Below, one piece after another: positions 47,430-59,312 of a stretch of DNA of 64,000 nucleotides. The stretch's first letter is position 1; each line of letters starts with the position of its first letter. Origin of the DNA: Microcyclospora pomicola (Eukaryota > Ascomycota > Dothideomycetes > Capnodiales); NCBI GenBank assembly GCA_002786065.1, contig NHNY01000029.1, forward strand, positions 1 through 64,000. Direction: 5' to 3'. Both the position numbers and the translations under genes were made by a program. The notes beneath the pieces are model-generated. The model saw only the letters and a list, made by a program, of their open reading frames with translations. It was not told the origin of the DNA and did not search any database.

Positions 47430-47975
47430 TGGATGGGTGAGATGGAGCATGCTAGGGTTTGTGAGACAATGAATGGAAAAGTTCCCTAGGGCAATCTCTT
47501 AATCTAAGGTATGCTCGAACTTGTAGACTCAAACCCGTGGTGAATCTCAAGTGATTGCATTATGTTCTGGTCCGCGGTGCACGGAGGTATTAAGCTACAC
47601 CATCACCACCAGTCTCTGACGAGCTTTCACAGTCATCCACTGTCTGTGGGATGCAGCCATTTTCACCGCCAACAGAACATTTCATCCCTCCTGCCACGAT
47701 CCTCACTGAAAGCTCAGTCATACCTATGGCCGATTCATGCTATCTGATCGCTGGCAGAAGGTTCTCAAGCTGCTTCCTGCTTCGAATCCATGTACTGACG
47801 TTCTTCGCACATCACGCCTCGCTGTTGCGCTTCCCGAAGGAAGACATGCTTCTGGCCTTACCTCGGTGCAATTGCTTCATGCGCTGTGATAGAGTGTGAT
47901 ATGTCGAGGGCCAGCAGCATCAGTTGCAGTTCTTGGCGTGATGTGACTTGTCGCGCTAGGACAAACAGCCCGTTC
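47430..47975. other. Convergent 3' flanks, nothing recognised
   Basis: About 550 bp without a gene. Confidence 0.5.
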
Positions 47976-48737
47976 TCAAGCAGCCGGTTCCACCATATCG
48001 GTACATGTACACGACAGCCAAGTGGAAGACAGGGTTTCGGACTTCATACTATTACGGAAATGGTCGCGATTGGCGTATTCTTGATCGCGAATGGCCTCAG
48101 TGGTCATCACTAAAGCTGCATAAGCTTGCGCTGCCTCCACAGTTCTGCTAGGTCTGACTGCAAGCTGGAGAGCACTTTGCAATGGTTGCAGCATATGCAG
48201 TGACATGTGCTCATGTGATTTTAACGCGAGAGGACTCCATTGCCAATGAAGCCGCACCCGTAACCTTGCGTCAATGATCTTGGCTGTACTGAAGTCCACA
48301 GTATAGCTTGCTCTCCCACACGGGCTCGAGATGAAGCTGATGAATGTCACTCTGCGCATCAATTGTGCTTTGCTTGGTGTGCTGACGTTGTTCGATACCC
48401 AGTTCTTGAAGCGTTCAAGATGCCCTTTCTGAGTCGTATTGACGATGAACGCTTCGCGTGAGTAGAATAGCGGCAAACAGTCGTGGCGAAGTAAGCAGCA
48501 GACGAACATGACAGTAGGCTCCTGAATTCGTGTGCTTTTCTTGTTGAAGATGCTGATATCAGACGCTTCCATATTCTCCTCGAGAACATACTGGAGAATG
48601 AGTAGTCGTAGTTCCGCCGGCAAGTTGAGTAGACGAGAGTGGTCCTGCACGGCATAGTATCTGGGCTTCTCCAGTTGAGGTTTCTTCGCAAGGAGTGCAT
48701 CAATTTTGCGTTTCTTCGAGCGTGTGGTGGCGACCAT
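47976..48737 (-). CDS. F-box/2EXR-like hypothetical protein
   Basis: One minus-strand exon, 253 residues, starting MVATTRSKKRKIDALL, a basic nuclear-signal-like segment. LLNLPAELRLLILQYVLEE near residue 36 resembles the degenerate F-box helix common in fungal lineage-specific families, followed by the pattern VCCLLRHDCLPLFYSREAF seen in the same groups. No other domain is seen. It may be a substrate adaptor or a family-expanded protein of unknown role. Confidence 0.6.
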   Translation of the reverse strand: MVATTRSKKRKIDALLAKKPQLEKPRYYAVQDHSRLLNLPAELRLLILQYVLEENMEASDISIFNKKSTRIQEPTVMFVCCLLRHDCLPLFYSREAFIVNTTQKGHLERFKNWVSNNVSTPSKAQLMRRVTFISFISSPCGRASYTVDFSTAKIIDARLRVRLHWQWSPLALKSHEHMSLHMLQPLQSALQLAVRPSRTVEAAQAYAALVMTTEAIRDQEYANRDHFRNSMKSETLSSTWLSCTCTDMVEPAA

Positions 48738-49436
48738 GATGATCGAGGATGGCGCGCAAGCAGTGAGAGAAGAGTTGAGTACAGAGATATCTGCCTCGAA
48801 GGGGCGATCTACGGTGGATGCACTTCACCGCCACGATAGCCAGTATGAAAGGCGGTACTAATGATGGAGCACGTGTTAGCAGTAGGTAACAGAGTAAACG
48901 GACTTCGTACTAACAGGGTTATGTTACCATAAGCCGCGAGTGTTGAAGAATGTAGCTAGAGACTCATTGAGTCTGGCCGGTGATGTTTGGACCTCTCAGT
49001 CTCGGCAAATTCAATTCCATGTGATTGGAGTAGTGGTTTCCTCAGGCGACAGGCCGAAGTCTGTGATTCAGTCAACGCAGAAGTGAAAAAGATTTGGTTC
49101 ACTTGCGAGGTGCAATGTGAGGATTGATGCGGCCTGCTACTTTAGTTCTGAGGCAACCAACGACCTCACCAACGAGTATGCCATCGGCGTTGATTCGGGC
49201 GCCCGTTTGTCATATCTTTGCATCAACTTCAGACTCGCAAGATACGGGCTCGAACAGCCTCCCCTGAAGGGTATCAACTGTCGTAGGCGTCACAAAACTT
49301 GAGTAAAAGTCGGGAACCAGCTTGCAATCATCAGGTCATCGTTGAAAAGGCAATACTTGACCTTGTGTTTATCATTCATGCAGTGTAGCAGTTCCATAAT
49401 CATACACCATGCTCGAGGCACATTATGGTCCCGTAC
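48738..49436. other. Intergenic region, nothing recognised
   Basis: About 700 bp. Somewhat A+T-richer than neighbours; no gene or known motif. Confidence 0.5.
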
Positions 49437-50317
49437 TCATACAATCGTCTCTAGCTTTCTCGCATAGCCCAGCGTATTCTCGATGACCGTCCCGCTACTG
49501 CTCATGACATCTTTGTCTGCTGCCAACAGCTCGGCCTCTTGTTCGGGAAAGTATATCCGTCCTTCTTTGGCCACCCACCCGCGTGATTGCGCAAAGGATA
49601 CGACTGCACCTTCTGAGTCGAGGAAGAGGAGGTTCTTTGCGTTGGAGATCGGGAGTGATGGGTAGGCGCGTTCTGAGCATGATGCAATCTCCGAGCGGAT
49701 GGTGTTGATCAGGACCTATGACAACGTGTTAGTATATGCTTATTGCTTTCAATGCTGGGGTGAACCATGCACACCTCAGAGAACACGCCAAACTCTTCAC
49801 TAGGCACTCTTTCACCTTTAGTCTCGCCCCAGACCTTATCGTAGCTGCCCTCCATCAACGCCTGCTCCAGCCGTACAGGATACTGAATGAACTGGTCCTT
49901 CTCGATCTGTGCCTTTCCGCCGTTCATGTCCAACCCCTCCAGCACAGTGTGAAACCCTGCATAGTCACCGATGCTCAGCAGAAGCAGCAGATACAATCCC
50001 GTGACTTTGCCCTGATTCTTCGGTGGTCCTGCACGACTCCATCGCTCTTTCCGTAAATCGTAGAATGGCTGGAGTTGTTGGTAGTAGCGGATGAATGCAT
50101 CGGTGTCCTTGAGCCGGATGCTTAGTAGTGCGCCTCCTTCGAGGACCGCCACCGCGAAGATGAGATGCTGCGTCGATGTGTCCTCATCAGGCACCAGCGC
50201 GTTAATCTTGAGTAGGGCGAGCTTCGCACGTGAGAGGAGTTGTGGTGCTTGTTGGAGTTGGCTGGGTTTGAGAGTCTCGAGATGAGTGAGGATCTGCTTT
50301 AGCTCGTTTTCAGCCAT
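49437..50317 (-). CDS. RPN12: 26S proteasome regulatory subunit Rpn12
   Basis: Minus-strand exons 50317-49775 and 49715-49437 give 273 residues, the family's usual size. The PCI-type region is recognised from YPVRLEQALMEGSYDKVWGE and GERVPSEEFGVFSE, joining after a 59-nt intron to VLINTIRSEIASCSERAYPS, LPISNAKNLLFLDSEGAVV and GRIYFP. Rpn12 is a lid subunit whose addition triggers lid-base joining. The donor is GTGTGC and the acceptor ATAG, giving a phase-0 junction. Confidence 0.95.
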
Positions 50318-50842
50318 GATTTCGTGAAAGCGGAGACGACGTTGTAACTGTGATGCTGGCGTGATCTATGGGAGCAGTGTCTCAAAGCCAGGTATTTTGT
50401 GCTTTGTTGTTCAAGATGGTCGTGTGTATGTATGCTCAGGCGGCTCTTTGTGACGACGATCTGATGAGCTAAGGTAGGTAGTTCTGCGGGTCGTGCCGCA
50501 GCTTGATGTTGTGAAGGATAATTGATTACTAAGCAGTCTTGGGGCTGAACAACGTGGAAAGCAACCTGAAGGGTTCCATGTAACGACAAAGAGCCCACTA
50601 TCTTGATTGGCACAATCAGGTATTGATAGACAATAGTAAGCCTTATAGTTGTTGCAAGCCATCGAAACATGTGTTCTGTACATAACATCTATTGTACCCC
50701 AACCAATAGGCTACATCCAGCCCGGCAAACAGACACAGGGAGACGTGAATCATCGAATGATACAGCTCATAGGTGCCCAAACCCGCTCGGAACGCTAGCA
50801 CAAACAACAAGCAAAACACCATCGGGCACATGACCGTAAGCT
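50318..50842. other. Intergenic region, nothing recognised
   Basis: About 520 bp: RPN12 promoter and 3' flank of the NIPA-like gene. Confidence 0.5.
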
Positions 50843-53047
50843 TTAGAGGAAGGCTGGTCCCCCTCGGCCGCTCGCACGCGGTGCGTCAGTAGGACTCTGG
50901 AGAGGTTCATCATACAGTTCGCGGTCATCGTTGTCGTCGGAAAGATCACGCCGCCGTTGCTTGCCGAGATCGCCACTGGCCCCAAGCATTTCCGGGCTGG
51001 AAGAGGTGCCGGAGGTGACCTGCCATTCATCGCTGTCGTGGCCGCCCTGCTCTGCAAATGCTTCTTCCGCCTCATTGTAGGGCGGGAGAGAAGCCTTCGA
51101 AGTATCACCATGCACCAGACCAAGACGTTCTTCTTCCGTAGTCGCGTGGCCGGTCGGGTACTCGCGGTTACTGTGTCGACTTACAAAGCTCAGAGCTCCG
51201 CGGCTGATGGGCCGGTCATCCGATTCATTGGTTCTCCGTCGGCTGCCAAAGACATTTTGAAACGAGAACTGGCGTCTGGTTCCTGGGGCATGCGAGTCGT
51301 GCGGAGGTGGTCGTGGCGGCATTAAGCTACTCGATTGAGAAGGAGCGCGGTCTCGCTCGTTCGTGCCGTCACCGGTAGCCCATTGAACACGTCCAACAGG
51401 CGGAAGGTCGGTGGCTCCTTTGTAACTCGTGTCTTCATGATCATCATGTTTCTGAAGTCCTGCCGGCAGTCCATAGACGTGTTCTGACGTAGAGCCTTCC
51501 GCACCACCTGGTTTGACCGGTTCTCGATCCGCCAATGGTACAGGACTGTGGCCCGCGCCACGACTTCGTTGTGAGCCCAGACCAGTCATGGTTTTCCGTC
51601 CAATACGTCCGAAGAACCCTGGATGCACTTCACTGTCAGGTTCACTAACATCGTCAGGGAAGTGTGACATCCCGAGTGGTGGATGGACGGTTTTCTGTCG
51701 TGAGAGCGATCCAACACCGCTGACGGTGCTAACTGTTCGTCGGCGTCGGATTCCATCAAACTCAACTTGGTCGTTTTCACCAATCGGCTGCATGTGTTCT
51801 TCGTGTAGTCTCTTCATTTCGTCCATTTGTCGCTTGGTTCGGACCTTGCTCATGGCACGAACAATTCCCGCGCCTCCACGTAATGTGTCCGCTCTTGGTT
51901 CGTACTCGGGTTCTTCTTGTTCGGCGACTGTGCGCATTTGATCCAAATCACCTTTGAAGACGGCAGTATCCGGAACATCTTTGGCGGATTTGGCGAGTTG
52001 CAACAACACCACACCTGAGCAGATGACCAAAAATCCAAGAATCACGTCTACGATTTGGGTGGCGGTCCCGTGTAATCCTTGGAACAAGACCGCAGAGGTG
52101 ACGATGGTAGAGCTGGTAAAGTAAACATAGTAGGTCGGCGTTACGAGTGCTGCGTTGAAAAGATTGAGCGCTTTCTGTACGCATATCAGTATGTGGTTAT
52201 CCAATCATGGATCGGGCATACGAACGTTGAGAAAAATAATCTCCGTCAACAGCGTGCAAATCACAAACACCAGCAGGACGTATGTGAACCATTTATTGAA
52301 CTGTGGTTCGCCATTGATTTGCGCCAGGATGGCCGACCCCAAGCCTTGTGTACAGACGACACTGAGACCGCCGATGAGACTGCAGATCGTAAGGTAGACC
52401 ATCATGCTCTTTTTACCGTACTTTGGCGCAACCCATATGGCGACAACCGCGCATCCGACAAGAATGACACCCGCATAGGACAGAAAACCAGGAGTGATGA
52501 CATAATGTTGCATTTCCTGGATATCTGCAACGGCAGACTGTTCGGGAGCATTGAGAGGGATGATGATCGAGCCAACGATGCATATGAAGCAGCCGACCTT
52601 GCCGACAAACGACAAACGTTCTTTGAGGAATATTGCACTCAGAATGGTAGTGATGACGACGCTGAGCGCTCCGAGCGGAGTGACCAGGATAGCGTCCGTG
52701 AATGCGTACGCGACAAAGTTGCAGATCTCGCCAATGATCATCAGAGTCATTCCTGACCACCACCAGACGTTCTTGAGATAGCCGTAACCCTCGCCGGCTT
52801 CTTCATTGTATTTCTTGTTCGCCTTGAGCAACCCGATCTTCTTCAGGACGAAAGAAACACCAATAAACAAGCCAGAGCAGACGGCGAGAATGATGCCAAC
52901 TATCTTATACGCTGGAGGTCGCGTAGGCCCGCTCGCTGAACTTGATGTTGTGGCTGATGCGGACGCGCTGGTCGTGGTGGTGCTATCGGTTGCGCGGGCT
53001 ACCAGAGTGGCAGCATGGTAAAGGGCATGGCCCGCAGCAGCTTCCAT
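50843..53047 (-). CDS. NIPA-like magnesium transporter
   Basis: Minus-strand exons 53047-52226 and 52174-50843 give 717 residues. The first 370 residues hold about nine membrane helices with NIPA-family blocks: GVSFVLKKIGLLKANKK, LKNVWWWSGMTLMIIGEICN, AILVTPLGALSVVITTILSA, and FNAALVTPTYYVYFTSSTIV after the 51-nt intron. NIPA proteins carry Mg2+ across plasma or endosomal membranes. The second half is a long charged cytosolic tail (RTKRQMDEMKRLHEEHMQP; many Ser/Pro/Arg) with no domain recognised. Start at 53047 is the first ATG of the open frame. It is divergent from COG4. Confidence 0.9.
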
Positions 53048-53656
53048 CGGAAGAGTAATGGAGTGTGATCGACACTGTCTGAAAGGAGGCCTTGATTTGG
53101 TCTATGGCGACATGTGCGATATGGTTGAAACGCTTATCGAGATGACCCGCCCATGTATTCTGCTCTTCTCTTACAACGGGATCAGACTATGTTTGTGGCT
53201 TGGATAGCGACAGTGTTGCGTGATGGTCGTCGGTCCTTTGGTGTGGATCTAGCCAGAAACTCTCCACTCAAGTAGGTAGATATGGTATTGGTAGGATATC
53301 GGTCGCAGTGTGATGGTGTACAGTATTCAGGAGATGGTATAGCAAGACAAGCAACAGCAATGGTGTTTACAGGTTCTTGGCGTAGCGCGCGCCCATTCCA
53401 ATCGACTCGAGGAACGTTTCACGCGGCGGCGGCGTGGCTGAGGGCGTGACGCAACACCACTACTGTACCAATTCTCGGCCCCTATCGAATCACATCTGCT
53501 CCAGCTCACAATTGTTCACTTGCGATACAACGGGCATCCACTACTACTATAATAAACCACTTGCCGCAGCCGCACACGCATTCTACGTGATTTCTTGGCA
53601 CGTCCGACCAATTTCCATCTGGGTGTTGCGGTGGAAAAGGACAAGTATTCCCAAGC
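53048..53656. other. Divergent promoter, NIPA-like gene and COG4
   Basis: About 600 bp between opposite start codons; no known site is recognised. Confidence 0.5.
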
Positions 53657-56038
53657 ATGAACGGAACAGTGCTAAGAGCAGCGCATACTTCCTTTCAGCC
53701 AGAAGATGGCCAAGGGACAACCATTTACAGTGCTGCCTCTGTGGAAGAAATTCGCTCTGCGTTGCTGGAGTTGGAAAAGCGAGAGCATAGCGTGACCACG
53801 CGTCTAGACCATTTGCTCGCCACTCAAAAGGATCTCTCTCGTCAGCTTGGTCGTCTGGATCTCGCCCGAGCTCAGCTCGGCTCACAGGTCGTCGCTACAC
53901 GTGCCATCAGCAATGGCATGCTATCTGCTGCAGCCGCGACGGCACAAAGTATCGCCGGCGCAGTAAAGCAGCTAGATCGCGAGCAAGCTTCGGTGAAGGC
54001 TACGTTAGAAGTGGTGGAACAGGTTGCCGAATTGAAAGCATGCGTCTTGGGTGTTCATGGCTCGATGGGTGCCCCTCAAGACTGGGAGACTGCTGCCAAT
54101 TACCTTCACCGTGCCTCCCAAATTCCTCAGGCGGTGTTGGATGGTGCATTCGCGGAGGAAATCGTACCCACCGCCGAAGTCCCGGATCCACCGCGACAAA
54201 CTCTGCACAATGCTGCGGAGAGTCTTTGTGGGTTGTTCTTGCGTGAATTCCAAAAGGCTGCCAACGATGGCGATGGTGCTCGCGTCACTCGCTTCTTCAA
54301 ACTGTTTCCCCTTATTGGCCGATCTGAGGCAGGACTCGACGCTTATGGAAGATATGTCTGCTCGGGAATTGCAGCTCGCGCACGTGGCAACATGAATACG
54401 AGTCAACGGAGGGAGGGTCCTTTCTATGCCAATGCCTTGACCAAGCTGTTTGAGCACATCGCGCAGATAGTGGACGGGCATGAACCTCTGGTTGAGAGGC
54501 ACTACGGGGTAGGGAGCATGACTAAAGTCATCGAGCGCATACAAGTTGAAGCCGATGTGCAGGGTGGTCTCATCCTCGACACATGGTCGGAAGAACGCCG
54601 TGTCAGTCGCAGACTGACCGATGTGAGGAGCTACCCATTCAACTTCCTTGTGCAAAGTTTCATATCTCATCAAAAGCCGAGCGTGAGCACTCCACGAAGC
54701 GGCTCGCCTGCTCCTGGTAACGGTCAGAGCAGCGAAGACGAAGCAGTTGATATGAAGGAGGTTGACACTCTCTTGAATGAGAGCGCCATCATGCTTGGAA
54801 GGTGGTCACTATATACGCGATTCCTGGCAGACAAGACTCGTGCCAAAGCAGACGAAGATTCCCCAACGAGATTGACCATCCCGTCATTCATCACACACAG
54901 CACTCTGCAGAAGAAAGTCAGTGAGCTTCTGATCGAGCCTTTCAACCTCCTGGCGACATTCTTCTTCCGCCGCTCGGTCGAGAAGTCGTTCCAGTTGGAC
55001 GAAAGCCCTTCTGAACTGACGCTAAATCCGAGCAAGCCACTGGGATCCAACGCGCCATTCATCACATCTGCCGTGGACGACGTAATGTATATCGTCAATC
55101 AGGTCCTGCAACGCACGTTATCAACCTCTCAGCGAACCATCGTTGCCAGTGTGATTCCTTCGATCGCGCGTGTGCTAGGGTCCGACTTTTTCGGTATGAT
55201 CCAGCGCAAGATGAGAGACGAGAGCTATCCCAAAGCTGCGATACAGGGCGCGTTGCCTCCAGAGGGTCTGATCATCTCCTTTCTGGTTCTCATCAACAAT
55301 CTTGACGTTGCTACCGACTATGTCAGTCGTATTATCCGCACAAGTCTTGGCCAACCACGCTCGTCGCAAGATTCCGAGGACCCGATCTTGGTCATGTTTC
55401 CGTTTGGCCATGAAGCTGTGTTCGTGGAGAAAGCCCTGGCGAACGTGGAACACTCCTTCGCAGCCAAGACGAGTGAACTCATCGACGAGGCTATTGGTGT
55501 GATGCTGAAGCAAGTCATGCGGCCTCGCCTACGACCAGTTCTTGCGGAGACGTTCAAGGATACCGATTATCTGGTCTCTTCGTCCGATGATGGTGTTGGC
55601 GATCCGGACGACGTCGAGCCTGAAGACATTGTCTCGCAACGCTTTGAACGCGGATGGCAAGCGTTCACTCTGCCTATCAAACGATTGATGACCGAGCGCA
55701 ATTATGACCGCCTCATCGCGCAAACCATCTCACATTTGGCAAAGACGCTGGAAAAGCGACTGTGGTCCTACTATGGGCGTGTCAACGAGCTGGGCGCCGT
55801 ACGGCTGGAACGCGATATTGCTGGCATAGTTGCTCTTGCTGTCCGGGGAGGACGATACGAATTACGCGACGCTTTCGCACGATGCATACAGATGACACTC
55901 ATCATCAACATGGAAGACGAGGAATGGGAGGAGATATCAAACCTCAACGGCGCGCAGCTGGATCGGGAGACTGGGATGGAATGGCAGTTGGATGCTGGAG
56001 ACAGGAAACGAGTGCGTGGTATAGTGAAGGATAGATAG
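53657..56038 (+). CDS. COG4: Conserved oligomeric Golgi complex subunit 4
   Basis: A single exon, 793 residues. The N-terminal coiled part has LDHLLATQKDLSRQLGRLDL, RAQLGSQVVATRAISNGML and VVEQVAELKACVLGVHGSMG; then LCGLFLREFQKAANDGDGAR and VTRFFKLFPLIGRSEAGLD, followed by YGRYVCSGIA, all typical of Cog4 rather than Cog6. The C-terminal region, with GIVALAVRGGRYELRDAFAR, contains the E-domain helices. The COG complex tethers retrograde vesicles at the Golgi and binds the SNARE regulator Sly1 through Cog4. Length fits the family. Confidence 0.94.
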   Translation: MNGTVLRAAHTSFQPEDGQGTTIYSAASVEEIRSALLELEKREHSVTTRLDHLLATQKDLSRQLGRLDLARAQLGSQVVATRAISNGMLSAAAATAQSIAGAVKQLDREQASVKATLEVVEQVAELKACVLGVHGSMGAPQDWETAANYLHRASQIPQAVLDGAFAEEIVPTAEVPDPPRQTLHNAAESLCGLFLREFQKAANDGDGARVTRFFKLFPLIGRSEAGLDAYGRYVCSGIAARARGNMNTSQRREGPFYANALTKLFEHIAQIVDGHEPLVERHYGVGSMTKVIERIQVEADVQGGLILDTWSEERRVSRRLTDVRSYPFNFLVQSFISHQKPSVSTPRSGSPAPGNGQSSEDEAVDMKEVDTLLNESAIMLGRWSLYTRFLADKTRAKADEDSPTRLTIPSFITHSTLQKKVSELLIEPFNLLATFFFRRSVEKSFQLDESPSELTLNPSKPLGSNAPFITSAVDDVMYIVNQVLQRTLSTSQRTIVASVIPSIARVLGSDFFGMIQRKMRDESYPKAAIQGALPPEGLIISFLVLINNLDVATDYVSRIIRTSLGQPRSSQDSEDPILVMFPFGHEAVFVEKALANVEHSFAAKTSELIDEAIGVMLKQVMRPRLRPVLAETFKDTDYLVSSSDDGVGDPDDVEPEDIVSQRFERGWQAFTLPIKRLMTERNYDRLIAQTISHLAKTLEKRLWSYYGRVNELGAVRLERDIAGIVALAVRGGRYELRDAFARCIQMTLIINMEDEEWEEISNLNGAQLDRETGMEWQLDAGDRKRVRGIVKDR

Positions 56039-56480
56039 ACGTGATATCGATGTCCCATTCTGTCCACCATCTTATGCGCTATGTGGAACCCTCCGCCCAG
56101 CCCGTGTATGCTATACGTAGCCATGATCCTCGTTCGGATCCTTCATTTCCCCGCCCACATGGTTAGAGTGATGGTAAGGTTAAATCCTATAAATTGTTCT
56201 CGAGAGGTCAATGTGTAGGGGAGGAGCACGTGACCTGGAACTGCATTGCGATGCGGCGCTGAAGACGCTCGGAGTAGAGTTAAGGCTATCCCCGCGTTCA
56301 GGGCGATTCATGGTGATCGTCGGCGCACTGCAGTGGTGTGAGAGCTTCAAGACCCTCTTTGTTGTTATCCTCTGTTGACACACCATCAACCATATTCTTT
56401 GCCGTGACCATGCGGCACATATCCTGACTTGGCCGTTAGTGATCGCGACCATTCGATATCTGCACGCGACCTCCATCCCT
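56039..56480. other. Short intergenic region
   Basis: About 440 bp between COG4 and INP1 in tandem; no motif recognised. The INP1 frame is open a little upstream of the chosen ATG. Confidence 0.45.
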
Positions 56481-58403
56481 ATGACGTCCAGATCGATGGC
56501 GCCAGCGTCGCCAGACCTTAACACCCCTCGCAGGCTGGCGGCCATGAACCGGTCATTCACACTTCCCTCGAAAATCGCAAGCTCCAGTGCATTACCCCCG
56601 ACAGCAGAAATAGGCGCCGCCGAGGGTATCGAGACCTTGTATACCACTTCCAATGCCAGCGTCATTAAATTCAGTACTGCCGGATCGCGGCCGAGCAGTG
56701 CTTCAGGCTCGCCAAAAAGTGCTGTCGCGGCGCAAAGCTCAGGATCACTGCCTTGGGCTTCGCCGACTGAGCGCACGATGGCCGCTGGACCTCTAGAGAT
56801 CTACCGAGTGCCAGGATCGGTGTCGTTTCTACACTCCGGGTCCCTCCTGCATGCGATCATGCCGAGGAGCCAATGTTGGTGCGTGGACGGTGTCAGCAAA
56901 TTCGCTTTGCGTGTTCTTCAAGATACGTACTACCGCATTGAGCTTCCTGGCAAAACACCGGAAGATCTAGAGCTTGTCGAGGCGTTAAAAGGGACGCTAA
57001 AGAAGGTGCTCTTTTACGAGCGCACGCCATGCCCGTTCTCACGAACGTTCTCGGTTGATCTGCCAGAGCCGACACCAGAAGTGCGGAAGAGCAGGAGAAG
57101 ACATACAGGTCCTGCGAAGAAGTGGAAGCTGGCGCGCGCGTACAGCTGGAAGCCTGAAGATGGGTCTGATCCCGAGAGGCCAGGCAGTGAGGACGGCTCA
57201 TTATCGGAAGGCTCGGAGGAAGACACTGATGCTACCGTTGCTGATGAAGCACGGAATGCTGAATCGGAGCTCGCAGACGAGATGACCGAGTTGGCGTTAC
57301 ACACACCCACTCGGAACGCACGCTCGATTCCACAGCGATCAGTGACTGCGCCGCCACAAATGACACTACAAGCTACAACGCCGTCGAAAGTGAAGATAAG
57401 CGAGGCTTTTGATGGTACTATCAAGGTCACAGAGCGATCGAACGCCAGCGAACGAAGTCCATTGCACCCCGACAGACTGAGAACATTTCAGTCGATCCCA
57501 ACGGTCATGCCACCATCGCCACCAGATTCTAGTGCTGGGGTGGACTTCTCTGCAGAGTCGACTTTTGCAAGGGTCGAAGGCCCAAGTCCAAATGCACATC
57601 CGCACGTGGAAATCGAGGAAGATCCTGTTGTTTCAAGCGTTGAAAATGCCATGAGTGCGCTAGTATCGGGTTCGCATCCTGAGGAAGACGATGCGTCGCT
57701 CTTGGTATTGCCATCCGAAACGGAGCAAAGGGACGATCTTCTGGATACCAATGAAGAACCACAGACTGCGCACTTTGAGCTGCCCACCCCAACAGCTCTC
57801 GCGCAGAGCCCGAAGCTCGCACCTCAAGACGATCAACATGCGGTTCGACCATCGTTTCCACGTCAGCGATCTGACCCTGAGGACCCGTTCGCAGCCATCC
57901 AAGCCCGCATCCTAGCTCGCCGAAACATCGGCAGCGTGACGTTGGCTCTACCTACTCACCGCACTTTCTCTACATCCTCGTCATCGACAGGCTCATCCTC
58001 GCGCTCCAACATCTCGCGGCGCTCACAATCCGCCCAACGTGCTCAGCAGCACCAATCCGCCTTCGCCACCGCACTCGTACGCAAAGCCTGTTCCGTCTTT
58101 CTGGGCCCTCCTGCGCATCTCGTAGCTATCATGCTCCGGATCGCCGCCCGTTTCGCGAACGGGACATTCGCGACAAATTTCTCCAGCGCTTTTGGCGGTG
58201 TTGAGTCTACATGGCATGTTCCCGGCAGTTTCCATCTCGAGAGCGTGTCTGACACGAGTGATGAGGAGGTGGACGATGCCGTGGAAGAATGGGACGAAGG
58301 GGTCGATGAGGATGATTTTGGGGTACCGTTGGTGAGCCCTGTTCGGCTGAGAAATCCTGACAGGGACGTGCTGAGGGAGAGGCGGGAATGTGAAGTTGAT
58401 TGA
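56481..58403 (+). CDS. INP1: Inheritance of peroxisomes protein 1
   Basis: A single exon, 640 residues, from the ATG at 56481 (a second Met follows five codons later). The conserved Inp1 domain spans about residues 50-205: GIETLYTTSNASVIKFSTAG, SGSLPWASPTERTMAAGPLE, IYRVPGSVSFLHSGSLLHAI, PRSQCWCVDG and RTPCPFSRTFSVDLPEP. The rest is disordered and acidic. Inp1 tethers peroxisomes to the cell cortex by bridging Pex3; in moulds it affects organelle placement. A hydrophobic patch (CSVFLGPPAHLVAIMLRIAARFANG) near the end is only moderately hydrophobic and may not be a membrane helix. Confidence 0.9.
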   Translation: MTSRSMAPASPDLNTPRRLAAMNRSFTLPSKIASSSALPPTAEIGAAEGIETLYTTSNASVIKFSTAGSRPSSASGSPKSAVAAQSSGSLPWASPTERTMAAGPLEIYRVPGSVSFLHSGSLLHAIMPRSQCWCVDGVSKFALRVLQDTYYRIELPGKTPEDLELVEALKGTLKKVLFYERTPCPFSRTFSVDLPEPTPEVRKSRRRHTGPAKKWKLARAYSWKPEDGSDPERPGSEDGSLSEGSEEDTDATVADEARNAESELADEMTELALHTPTRNARSIPQRSVTAPPQMTLQATTPSKVKISEAFDGTIKVTERSNASERSPLHPDRLRTFQSIPTVMPPSPPDSSAGVDFSAESTFARVEGPSPNAHPHVEIEEDPVVSSVENAMSALVSGSHPEEDDASLLVLPSETEQRDDLLDTNEEPQTAHFELPTPTALAQSPKLAPQDDQHAVRPSFPRQRSDPEDPFAAIQARILARRNIGSVTLALPTHRTFSTSSSSTGSSSRSNISRRSQSAQRAQQHQSAFATALVRKACSVFLGPPAHLVAIMLRIAARFANGTFATNFSSAFGGVESTWHVPGSFHLESVSDTSDEEVDDAVEEWDEGVDEDDFGVPLVSPVRLRNPDRDVLRERRECEVD

Positions 58404-59312
58404 GGTATGCTCTTCCACTGTATACACGGTTTGCCAGCTCTACCCCAAGTTGGTTCTCGCTTTCTCGCTCGTATTGCGATCGGGAATCTGTGGTTGTGAT
58501 GGCCATACCGACCGCAATATGCTAGAGGCACCCAGAGTGTTGCGCGCAGTCCTTGGTGAATCCCCGGCTCGAGCAAGTAATCAAGCTGCATGTACCTAGC
58601 TGCACGACGTCCCAGCCCATGCTGTTCCCTACGCCACATCTCAAACAATATCTCCGTCGACATCGTCAACATCAAGATCGCCACATCTGTATTTGCTTCA
58701 CGAGCACTATCATACCTAGCAGCCCCCAGCATGTGGTCATCTTTCGCCACCGCTGTCAAATACAAACACGGCGCGATCCATATCTGGCCTCGACAGGAAT
58801 GCGTCAAGAGGCGAGTCTGCACTCACAAATCACGACGAAGACGAATAATTCTGATCTGCAATGATACAGGGAAGACGACTGTGATCAAGGCTCAGAGATA
58901 CCTATACGCATGTGTCCTAGCCTGCCGTGTCTTTGAAATCTCCGGTTGGATGAAGCGTGTTGTGACGGGTAAAGCTCCGAAACTCTGTCTTGACATCATG
59001 AAAACAGATCGTGATGTGTCAGAACAAGACACAACGTAAAGCTTGGCTTGCGACCACTGCCGAAGAAAGGATTCCGCTTGGTATGCATGTTCTGACAGCA
59101 ATGCTTTTACATTTGTTATTTCTTTGCGTGTGTAGGCTCGCATATGCCCACATTCCGATCCTACCCGCGATTTGACAGGAACAATAAGGTAGCTCCGTCC
59201 TTATCACTCAGTAAGCCGAGCTCGGAGTCAGAGATCCTTCCATTCTGTTCCTATAATCGTCTTCCGACTCACCCAAATTCTGTGCCTGGGTACTGTTCAA
59301 TCGAACCTGGAA
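58404..59312. other. Intergenic region, nothing recognised
   Basis: About 900 bp between tandem plus-strand genes with only short family-less open frames. Confidence 0.5.

Noticed and set aside
53657-56038. Assignment as COG6
   Set aside because: The blocks AELKACVLGVHGSMG and VTRFFKLFPLIGR are Cog4-specific.
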